The notes under the pieces are model-generated. The model saw nothing but the letters and a program-made list of their open reading frames with translations. It was not told the DNA's origin and ran no database searches. 64,000 bases of DNA. It comes from Armillaria gallica (Eukaryota; Basidiomycota; Agaricomycetes; Agaricales; Physalacriaceae). Where the stretch lies: positions 1,674,001 to 1,738,000 of the forward strand of contig JBANDB010000006.1 in the NCBI GenBank assembly GCA_037576215.1, given 5' to 3'. The position numbers and the translations under genes were made by a program. Positions 33,637 to 43,800 of the stretch are shown here, piece by piece. Positions within the stretch are counted from its first letter, which is position 1, and each line of letters opens with the position of its first letter.

Positions 33637-34780
33637 ATGTGGTGTGTACTCATAATTGATTTTACCGTCATTTTGATATTGATCTGTATATTCCCCAATT
33701 CAGGTGTGATAACTGTTTACTGTTACTTCCATTGGTGAGAGCAAGCCGTTACGGCGGTTCATAAGGCAGGCATTGATTGGATTATGCTTCGTGTGTCTTT
33801 AGAGGGGTGGGGCTATCGCTTGGGCTGTCGTTATCGCGGTGTGTAACAGAATTCCGCGGTTCGTGGATGAATGGACTAATATCGACTCCTTCTTTTGTCT
33901 AGGCGTATAGCATCGCTGGCGGTGTCTTCCTCTTAATTGACGGTCAATATATGTTCTTCACTTATCCTGAATGGTAGGGCGTACGGCTTGAGATGTAACT
34001 CCGCCGCTAACTTCAATGTTTGGGTTTGCGTAGGTACATTTACGGTGGTATTGGCTTGGGTGTTGCTGCTGTCGCCATCATTAACATGTTCGCGCTTTCC
34101 AATGTACGTCGAATTTTGGAGTTCTAATGTGCGCGGCATTAATATCTACCGCTTCTCTTCTAGCGATCGTACATCTGGACTAGGGTCTGCAAGTTCCTGT
34201 GGCCCTTCATCATCGTCATAAGTGCCGTACGGGCCATCCTGATGATCGTTGAGCTTGAGCGAGGGTGGGTGTCAATCTGAATTCCTGCACATGCCACTTC
34301 TGCGCCGCACGGATCTGTTTCTGTGCTGCGATGACTCAGTCATCTGCTTGTTTGGGCCCTTCCTGAGGGGCTAGTTGCTGACGTCTGCTCTTCTTCGTTC
34401 TATAGTAAGGACAAGATCCAATGGGAATGTGACAATGGCGGCCAATTGTGGACTGCGTCTGCGGCTGCGGGATATTCGACGTCGACTTCGTTCCCAAGTA
34501 CATTCTGCTCCTCGGGATTCTCGAGCTTGTATACAGCGTTCATAGTCTCACTTCTCGTCGATCTTGGATGCCAGGTCAGTTTCTAGTGTCGAATGGATGT
34601 ACATTCTCGGATCTGATGCTCAGACTAGATGTACATGTTTTTTTGAACTGGCGCTTTTCGAAGCGGTTAGAGCACTACTCGAATATGAAGGGTCCATTCC
34701 ATGGCGGTGAGCTAATTTTAAACCAGGTCATGCGTGGAGTTGACGCTGATTCATTGTCGCAAGGTTATTACAACGCCTAG
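33637..34780 (+). CDS. Small four-helix membrane protein, unknown family
   Basis: Not identified by name; resembles small tetraspanning proteins common in mushroom-forming fungi. Nine exons for 192 residues: 33637-33641, 33704-33734, 33803-33838, 33903-33973, 34034-34103, 34164-34264, 34406-34574, 34629-34706 and 34764-34780. Hydrophobic spans: NCLLLLPLRGGAIAWAVVIA, YSIAGGVFLLI, GGIGLGVAAVAIINMFAL and FLWPFIIVISAVRAILMIV, plus a last one near LYTAFIVSLLVDLGCQ. A Cys-containing loop (ECDNGGQLW to STFCSSGF) lies before the last span. The C-terminus is NWRFSKRLEHYSNMKGPFHG then GYYNA. The 5-nt first coding exon is the least certain part. One base is missing in the T7 run at 34638-34644: T8 gives MYMFFLNWRFSKRLEHY, whereas the printed sequence stops. 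Confidence 0.7.
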
Positions 34781-36060
34781 GCGATGTAGGTCCCAAACGT
34801 TCCTTCCATTTGGGCTGCGTGCCAGCGTTCGTCATCTCATCTCGTTCTCCAACTCGGACCTATATATCATTAACGTTTATTCTTTATATTCACGAACCTT
34901 ACGATACTGTAATGAATCACGACTGGGACGGCTTTGCCGTTCACTTGCACGACTTTGATGACGACTTTGCTGTAGTATCTTGTTTCGCCTGTAGTGTTAG
35001 CTATTGCGCATGCTGCAATGTGAATACACTTGGCACGGGGCTTTTGAGAAAGCTGTCAGAGAGGAATGAATGTTTGGGATGATATGCAGAGACGCTCCAT
35101 TGATGCATTGATAGTACGTCCCTTAATGGCTAATGATAGCAATAGACTGGCAACAGTTTGACCAAGATGATCTATTATGGGACTCGATGGAGCTGTATCA
35201 GTGTTCGGATTACCGCCGATCGCTGTGTGCACAGGCCAAGCTACGGAGGACGAAACAATGAAAAGGATAAGAGAATTATAATTTGATATGGATGTACACA
35301 AGCGCAAGGTACAGCTGGGAACCCTGAGATTAAAACAACGTTGCACACTAGAATGGATTGAATGGATCCGGACATGAGGTCGCTCTAGGGCTCTGTGAGA
35401 ACGGACTTTCAGATCACAAAGGCCATATGCAGTAAGTTGTGGCGTTGTGACAAGGCTCTCGAATTCCGCGAATTCCTGCCCCGAATTCCAAGTGTGACTT
35501 GAGGGGGACTAGACATTTGGATTCGAGTGTGATTTCCAAAGCCGGCGACGGAGAAAGAGCAAGTTGTAGGGGTAGTCGGAGACCGGATCTTGATCTGATG
35601 TGACTCTTGTAATATCGATGCTATACGGATCAAACGGTGCGATTCGTGACATGGGCAGCCCGACGTCTGTGCTACGCGAAAGTAGGCGACGTCATTGGTC
35701 TGAGCCCTGCCGAGAGCCGAACCTGACGGCAATCCTGATGTGGGCAGGAACGAGCCACCGGTTTGGTTCACCGTCAGCTCGTCATCCAAAAAGGCAACTC
35801 AGCCCTGCGTGTCCGTATAAGAAGATAGTACCGCGGCACTTTTCTTCATCTCTCCCCTCTTTCTCTCTCTGCCAACCGCGCCCCCCTTCCCTCTCTCCCG
35901 CCATTTTCTTTGCGGCCGTCACCAGCAGCACTTGATCTCTGTTGCTGCCGTGCTCCTGTGTGTATTTCTTCACTTCTCCCCAGCGCCCAGCTCATCTTGC
36001 GCCACAGATCCTTATTGCCCTCCCGTTATTTTACATCCCTAGACCTTTTTTTTGCTTTCA
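34781..36060. other. Intergenic region upstream of bHLH factor 2
   Basis: About 1.3 kb between the membrane protein and the second bHLH gene. No coding chain or repeat seen. A marked pyrimidine-rich tract (C and T runs from about 35840 to 35920) lies 140-220 bases before the bHLH start, probably at its core promoter. Confidence 0.45.
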
Positions 36061-37090
36061 ATGTCTGTAGACTTCGAACCAATGCTCGCTCGCTCTTCTT
36101 CGTTCATGGAGCATCCCATGGAAAGCCCGTTCCTGATGGACAACATCGAGAGCGCAATGGACTACCTCCAGTATCCTCCTTCGCCTTCGCCCCCCTTCGG
36201 CTCTTCCTTGAATGGTAAGTCTTTTCCACATTTCTTACGGCACTGAACTTAATTTGCCTTCTCAGCATCCGCGTCTTCTGGCGGCGAATACGACAACGTC
36301 AGCCTTTCCCATCCGATGGGCGGCGACTACACATACACTGCTTCGCCCTTCTCCAACACCTCGCCCCAGCCCTACATGCCTGAGGACCTCGGCATCTCAC
36401 CCCGCGCTATGACCTACGCTGGCGATGAGGACCGAACTTTGTCTGGAAGACGTAGCCGCGCATCCAATGACTCTCCCCCGCCCTCCATCCCATACGCAGC
36501 GACCGTCCCCGCTCGCACCGTCATGATCCCATTGGTGCTGCTACGCGGAGAAACTCTACCGCAAGGAAGGTCCAGAAGGCAAGGAAGAGGAAGGCCAGTG
36601 ATGAATCAGATGACGACGACGACGAATACCAGGTCTCTCCGTCCGCAGGAGGACCTATGGACAAGTGAGTCTTTGAGTAAATTATACCAAGCAGTTCCTA
36701 ATGATGTACTCTTAGCCGTCGAGAATCTGTTCGTCAACAGCGAATCGAGTCGAGCAGAAGCGTCGCGATGAGCTCCGCCGCAACTATGATCTCTTACGAG
36801 ACGTTTTGCCCCCAACCCAGCAGAGGACAAGCAAGGTTCATCTGCTGTCAAGGGGTGAGTCATATCTAAATTAAGCACTGATATCTGATCTGACTAATGT
36901 TATCTTAGCGAGCGAGTACATTCGGGAACTCGAGACCACCCAATCGGAGTCCCGTTCGAGATTGCAGGCTTTCGAGACCGAAGTCAAACGCCTCCGCGAG
37001 ATCAATGACGCCTTGATGATGGGTACCGCTCGTGCATTGGGCAAGTCTACTTTGGGCATCTCCCCGCACATGACGATGTCAAATTTCTGA
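36061..37090 (+). CDS. bHLH transcription factor 2
   Basis: Second basic helix-loop-helix factor, related to the one at 28.3 kb. Exons 36061-36214, 36266-36664, 36716-36854 and 36909-37090; 291 residues once two bases are restored. The N-terminus is acidic and hydrophobic (MSVDFEPMLARSSSF), then Ser/Pro/Tyr-rich. A basic nuclear-localisation-like patch (ARKVQKARKRKASDES) precedes the domain: RRESVRQQRIES, EQKRRDELRRNYDLLRDVLP, loop TQQRTSKVH, LLSRASEYIRELE, and a zipper-like helix ending VKRLREINDALMMG. Two frame breaks, each one base short: one somewhere in 36470-36511 (C runs at 36476-36480 and near 36508) and one at about 36750 inside the basic region (GAGTCGAGC). The second would destroy DNA binding if real. 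Both sides of each break are conserved or basic as expected, so errors are likelier than decay. Confidence 0.87.
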
Positions 37091-38815
37091 AGCGCTCTCT
37101 GGCCTCAGAATAAGCAAATTCCAAAATTGTGTCGGATGTCAAAGGGCGTAAACCCGGTGACACTGCTTTGATTATGAACGGACTATTTCTATCACATTCG
37201 TATTTTATGTGCATCTACCTCACCATTCCCTTCCCCAACGACGTGGAGCATTGATTTGCCCTCACTAACGATCCATTCCAGCAGATGATTGTACAGCTGC
37301 GCCGTGACTTCGTCGACTTCGGAGTCGGAAATGTTGGACCGCGAGCCGTTTGCGGATGACGATGGACCTTTCGGATAATGGCTGATGCTTGAGGACGACG
37401 ACACCCACACAAGACACCAGATAATCGCTTGAGACGTCGTCGCTGCTCTCTACGGATGAGCGGTGTGCGCGCTTCGCATATCTTGTGCACTTTCTTGTAC
37501 GACTTCTTTGAATCCTGTCGTTTTCGTCCCAGCATTGCATCTTATCTCGAATGTCTCTCCATCAGTACGCTCGTAGGCGGACCACTTAGATGTGGTTCCG
37601 TGCCTCGCGTGCCGCCGATACACTGGCATCATACTTCGCTTTCGTGTCTACCGCCAACCACTTTCCCCAATCATTCTGCTTTTAGGATCACTGTGACTCA
37701 ACACCCCGGCAAACGTTCACAATCGCTCTCGTCTATGGGTTCCACTATCGAGCAATATTTATCGCCTGATTTATGTTTGCCCCCCAAACCTAACGCCAAG
37801 AATCGAAACTAAGGAACGCCTGATCAACGTCCCCGCTTTTTGATTCCTCATTCGTACCATCTTCCCGTTCCTCACCCACAGACATTCCTATGGCACCTCC
37901 CGACAATCTGATCCCGCCAACATAGCTCGCTCGGACGAGCTCGCACAGCTACTGGATTGATGTGTTCCGCATCGCGTCGATCACTTCAGCATAGCTAGCT
38001 ATACGGTGGATATCTGATCGGTGTCCAGTACACTTGACTCGGATGTGAGCCTGGCAAGGAGGCAGGTTGGTTTGCAGAGTTGTTTCTCCGGTTCGCATGA
38101 GCACATACGGATTGCGCTTCCTTTGATGGGTGGCATTTCGTCCTCTCCCGCTTCATGAGCCGGTGATTGAGGATGTTCTGCCTGTCCCCGTCGAAAGTCG
38201 AAGAGAGCGGCTGGTAACTCGAAGTTGCTGGCTGCTTGTACGCGTCCGTATACCATTTAGGTGCTCTATGGCTAGTCCTATTTGCCGCCTGCTTTGGTGT
38301 GCTCTTCCTCGGACTACGAATGATAACTCTGACTTATAACCTCGCCCGATATGCTCTTCCCCGAAATCCACCTTCATGCATCGCTACCCCTGCATACGCA
38401 CCCTGTCCATATAGTAAATGTCGTGGAATCATTTCCGTTCCGTTCTTCTCGAGCGCCTGCGCATCGCCGAAGACCCATTCCATTGTCCGTTTGCTATCTC
38501 CATCTTACTATGTTCTGTTTTGTGTCGTTGCTTCTTTACACGTCGGTATTTGACTTTGTTTCCGCCGATGGTCAAATGACTACGTTGTGTAATTCTTGTA
38601 CGTGTAGTTACCATGTAGCTTACGATGTGTATATGATAAATGACAATGAAACGATTATGTTCCTATCCTTGGCCATGAGTGAGGCATGAGTTGCGGATAG
38701 ACCGCGCAAAATATGACGTGTCGAAGTTTTTGCTTATGAACAGAAGAAGTTCTGTGATGATAAATTCTTTCAAGATGTCAACGGGGACTACAGATGAAAC
38801 GTAAAACAAGGAATT
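37091..38815. other. Convergent intergenic region with a possible antisense gene
   Basis: These 1.7 kb separate the ends of bHLH factor 2 and LTV1. Minus-strand frames between about 37660 and 37192 show protein-like composition (TTSKWSAYERTDGETFEIRC, then NISDSEVDEVTAQLYNHLLE further down), but they sit in different frames and I cannot join them with good splice sites. This could be a small gene with missing bases or a decayed one. The rest holds no recognisable feature. Confidence 0.3.
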
Positions 38816-40678
38816 TCATAGTTTCCTCATGGCTTTTTCACCGGCGGTAGTGACAGTCTTCACTTGTACCTTGAACTCGCTGCCGAATTCTTCCTTAGTA
38901 GCCTTCTTTTCCGCACGCCTCGTGGCGCGGTTGACTTTAACTGCTGCTTTACGAGCCTTTTTTGACTCGGGCGATTCATTCCGCGGTCGTGTGACTGTTG
39001 CTTGACGAGGAGCTGAGGACATGAATCAGTACGAATCAAAGCAGGAAGCAACGGGGATTATTCCATACTTCTTTTCAAATCGGGCTCCGGACTCTGAGCT
39101 CGAAGTTTGGCTTGCCTGGGTTCGACAATGGAAGGTAGTCCGGTTTTCGGATCCAGCGTTATCTTTGGAGTTGCCTGGTATCGCGGGCCCGGATAAGACG
39201 AGGGTGGTTTTCAAGGTTGGTGTAAGTTGCTAGAGATGTTTGTGAATTACGGTAATCAACAAAGTGGCGTCACTTACTGAGAATGGTTTCGCAATCCCAC
39301 CTGTCTTTTTTGTCTTCCTCAAGCTCTAAGAAAAGATCCTCCTCGGGGGTATCATCATCATCACTATAGGACTCCTTGACGCGCTGATCTTGTCCCATAG
39401 CTCTCCGCAACGTCTCCAACTTCTCCGCCCCGCTATCACCTTCCAGTTTGGGTTTCATCTTTCGGCCAAGGATTTCGTAGTCATTAAGAAACTCGTCCAT
39501 CATGGATGAGAAGTCATCGCGAGCCGTGATAAGTTCCGGGGCATCATCAGAGTCGGAATCATCGGGCATGGACGCGTGCTCATCGTCGTCGTCGTCTTCA
39601 TTGTACTCTTTGAGCATTACCTGCAATGAATGACCCGTTTAATATAGGGAATGGCCATATGAGCATAAGGAGTACTCCACCTGATCAAATCTCTCGTCAA
39701 GAGTTTGCAATGCTTCATTTCGATACATGCTGGAGCTGCTCATGCTGTACCCAGAAGCATCGCTACCACCTTTCCGCCTCTTCTTTCCCCCAATAACAGT
39801 TATTGTTGGAAGGCCAGCGATGGTGTCTCCACCGTCAGATTCATCCTCCTCATCGTCGCTATTGCCGGCGGATGGATTCTGCTGTGACTTTTTAAATCGA
39901 GCGAAGCGCGCCTCCCAACCCTCATCTTCTTCCTTCCCAGATTCAAGACCGGAACCGGAGGAATCTGGCTCCTCTGAATCTTCAACAGCGCCATCTTCAA
40001 AGAAGGGAAAGTCGATTTCTTCGTCACCATCTCGTTCGCCATCTGTTACCAGCTCTCCAAAGAAGTCATCTTCGAGGTTGTCATCTATAAATGCTTCATC
40101 TTCCAGGGCCTCGAGAACTTGGCGTAAGTGGGGATCCATATCAGGCTGGAAGCCGGATATACTGTCGGGGATGGCTTGTTGGGATTCAAAAGTTCTGGGT
40201 AGCTCAGATTTAGATGGTAAAACGCCTTCCGGCAAATCTCTAAGGGAAAGACTGGCGCCATCCTTGGATTTCTTTTGTTTTCCAGACTTCTTGGAAGAGG
40301 AAGGAGCCTCAATGAGTATGCTGTCGACGCCGTCCTCTTGCAAGCCAACTTCTCGGAGATGTTGCATATAGTCGTATTCTGTGTCATCGTAGTAGATTCC
40401 ATAGAGCGCAGCGGTGCCTGGCTTCGTGTCCGATTCCGTCAGGGCGTCGTCTATGGACAAAAGAGCCTCGAGCTCGGCTCTAGACTTTCCCTGGAGGGAA
40501 TATTAACAGACAACGTGAAGAATAGCAGTAGGCATGCCTTTTTGTCGTTTTCACGCACGACAGGCTTCAAAACATGAAGCGCAGCATCTGGATCATGGAT
40601 GAGAGGGTCTCGTTGTGATCTGTGCACAAGTTGGAAATGTTTTGCGCCTGGCTGACGAAATATTGACTTAGGTGCCAT
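38816..40678 (-). CDS. LTV1: Ribosome assembly factor LTV1
   Basis: Ltv1 helps mature and export the 40S ribosomal subunit and is released after phosphorylation by casein kinase 1 in yeast. Exons 40538-40678, 39681-40490, 39278-39620, 39069-39229 and 38816-39012; 550 residues once one base is restored. The N-terminus is diagnostic (FRQPGAKHFQLVHRSQRDPL), as are GTAALYGIYYDDTEYDYMQH, LYRNEALQTLDERFDQ-like EALQTLDERFDQVMLKEYNE and the ETILSTYTNLENHPRLI block. Several acidic Asp/Glu/Ser stretches lie between. The C-terminus is basic (ESKKARKAAVKVNRATRRAE). Intron 40491-40537 starts GCATGC, a GC-AG intron. One base is missing in the T3 run 39164-39166 (A run on the coding strand): restoring it gives RQLQKITLDPKTGLPS instead of a stop. 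It diverges from TAF2 across 216 bases. Confidence 0.95.
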
Positions 40679-40894
40679 GGGCAAAGTAGAGGAAAAATCA
40701 ATTCCGAAAATGGAAATAACCATCGACGGATTACCATGTTATTACATAAGCAATCTCGGGTTGGAAGCAACCTTCAGTCTCAGTGTACCCTTTCACTCCT
40801 CCACTGTTCTGCCACCATCGTCAATCGTGGCTCTGTACATTCTACAAGTGATACTGTGCCAGAGGAAGTAGTCTGGCGTCAGTTTCGACCAACC
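40679..40894. promoter_or_regulatory. Divergent promoter, LTV1 / TAF2
   Basis: These 216 bases lie between divergent start codons of LTV1 and TAF2 and must contain both promoters. No TATA box is evident. Role inferred from position only. Confidence 0.45.
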
Positions 40895-43800
40895 ATGGAC
40901 AACCGTTCGCGCGAACAGTCCCGCAGAGGTTTCTCCATATACGTCTTTTTCGCCTTAATTCTCGCAGCCATGTACTGACATTTCGTTTGTGATATCTACT
41001 AGTCACCAAAAGGTTGTTTTGGAGATTGATTTCTCGGGTAGTCTCTGGGTATGCAAGTTTGCCAGTTGTGGTCGGTAGGCGCTCAACTCGTCTTTTACAG
41101 GGATACACAGAGATCACCATTGTTCCAACGAGTAGTGAACTAAGGACTATATATCTCAATTCACGACAGTGTAGTGCGTGTTTGGTGGCTTCACTGGGCA
41201 ATGCTGTCTGCTTACGCATGCCAATCCCAGCTATTCATTCAGTGACTGTCGGATCCTACGACGCGGAATTCGCATGCTCCGACCCTTTGGCAAATATCAA
41301 CCTCGGATCTTCTTCAAATGATGCTCAAGATTGCCATCGGCACCTGGAGTTGAAGAGGAAGCTTTATTCTGCACTTCAAGAGGGCGACGACGGGGAGTTG
41401 GCAATTGGCATCCCTAGGGATGTTTCTTTGAAATACTCGGGAACCATCGCATCGTTGGGTATGCCTAGCGAAAGTGCGTTGCCGTAAGGCCTGCTCTTGC
41501 GACTGTCTTCTAATCTGTCGCTGTAGACGCAACTCCCGAGCCTCAGACACCGGGCGTGTCTCAAGCGCAGAATGGCCACACCGCTCCAGAGTTTTCTCCC
41601 ATCGTTGTCAAGATCTCATACAGTCTTCGTAACCCAGTCGATGGCTTCGAATTCGTCCTTCCCGACGACTCTCATCCCTATGTAGGTCAAGCTCTATCTA
41701 GCACGTATCATCTGTTGGGTTAACTGTATGGCGCAGCGCGTACCTCACGCGTACACAACTCCGTCATGCCCAGACGCTTCCAGATGCTGGGTGCCGTGTG
41801 CTGATAGTGTGAATGAGAAATGCACATGGGAATTTGAGTTTGTCGTCCCTCGCTATCTGGAGGAGCTAGACCCCCTCCAGGATGAAGAGGCAAACGAACT
41901 GTCACCAACACTCGTAGTCTGTAGCGGTGAGCTTGTGGAACAGGTGCGTCTCTAAAGTGCGAGATTTCTATCAGGTCTTTGACTCGATACCCAAAATAGG
42001 TGGCGCATCCATACAACTCCAACAAGACCATATTCATCTTCTCGCAAGCCGTTCTTACGTCAGTTCAGCACATTGCTTTTGCAGCAGGTCCTTTCCACAT
42101 CCTCACCATACCACCCGAGGGCATGTCTGATGACACCACGGCCACCTCGCAACAGCCAGGGATGTACGCCTTCTGTCTTCCTGGACAGGAAGCATATCTT
42201 TCCACTTCAACCTCTGCTCTCCGTTCCGCAATGACTTTCTATGCAACCGAATTTGGCTCTTACCCATTCGGCTCATACAAAGTTGTATTCGTCGACGAGC
42301 TTCCAGTCGAAAGATTTGACAGCTCCACTCTTTGTCTTGTGACTGTTGATCTACTGCATGGGGATGACGCTATAGAGCAAGCCATTGAAGTTCGCCAGAT
42401 ACTCAGCCATGCTTTAGCTTGCCAATGGGCTGGTATAAATATCCAGCCCAAAACTTGGTCTGATATCTGGCTAGTCAATGGCTTGGCGCTTTACATCAAC
42501 GGTCTGTTCCTACGCAAGCTTTTTGGCAACAACGAGTACCGCTTTCGGCTCAAGAAAGATATGCATCGCGTCTTGGAGAGAGACAACGGTACAATGCCGC
42601 CAATCTGTCAGCCGCAGGTCTTCGATCCTCCGGATTCTAGTGTTCTCCCTTTCATTAACCTAAAGGCACCGCTAGTCCTCCATATACTCGATCGACGACT
42701 TGGTAAGTCAGGAACTTCCCTGGGTCTGAGTCGCGTCCTTCCCAAGGTCTTTTTGTCCGCTATCAGTGGAGAAATGCCGAACAATATGTTGTCCACTCAT
42801 GCTTTTCTGAGGACTTGCAGAAAGGTCAGCGGGGTGGATTTGCGGGGCTTTGCCGAGCAATGGATTTATGGGAGCGGCTGTCCTGCGTTTGGGGTGTCTG
42901 CAACTTTCAATCGAAAGAAGATGGCGGTTGAGATCACCATGCGACAAGAAAGTCCTGCGTATAAAGTACATGAGAACAGCGAAGTGCATAAGCAAATGCT
43001 CAAACCTGTACCATTCTTCGAGGTGAAGTTATATATGTCCTGCATTGCAGAAGGACTGTAATAATTTTGACACTAGGGTACAATGACAATTCGTATTCAC
43101 GAAGCCGATGGGACGCCTTACGAACATGTTCTGGACATCCGGTCTCCCTTCAAGCGATACGAAGTACCTTTCAATACGAAGTACAAACGTGTCCGCCGCA
43201 ATACAAAGCGGTATCTCGCTCGTCAGGCTGCTGCACAAGCTGCCGCTGAAGGTGATACGGAAGCAGCTGAGGCGATGGGAATGGTCGATATGGGCTTCGG
43301 TTTGGATATTTGGGAGAAAGAGAAAGAGCGTGAAAACTGGAAGGTGGCTGACTGGACGGAGGAGGATGAAGGATTGATGAGTGGAGCAACGTACGAATGG
43401 ATACGGATGGATGCCGATTTCGAATGGATTGCGAACTTGAATTTTGAACAGCCTGATTTCATGTGGGTGTCACAGCTGCAGAGGGATAGGGACGTCGTTG
43501 CTCAATTAGAGGTATACTCAGTCTTAACTGGCAAACCTCTAATCACCGACACATTCCGTTTTAGGCCGTGCATGCTCTTGCAAAACAACCCACAGCGATA
43601 GTTTCTAGCACTCTTACGAAGACAGTGTTGGTATCCAACTATCATTATCGGATTCGGACCGAAGCCGCGAGCGCCCTGGTTAACGTGAGTACTCCACGGA
43701 CGCCTCGTGAACGTCTGACGCTAAAGTAATGTAGTGTGCCATCCGCCGACTCGATTTCCTCGGTCTATTCCATCTATTCAAACTCTTCCTAAGATATTGT

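Noticed and set aside
33393..33659. 88-residue open frame before the membrane protein gene
   Set aside because: No conserved motif; it overlaps the inferred first exon in another frame and looks like promoter sequence.
39727..40371. 214-residue Ser-rich plus-strand frame
   Set aside because: It is antisense to the Asp/Glu/Ser-rich LTV1 exon, a common shadow.
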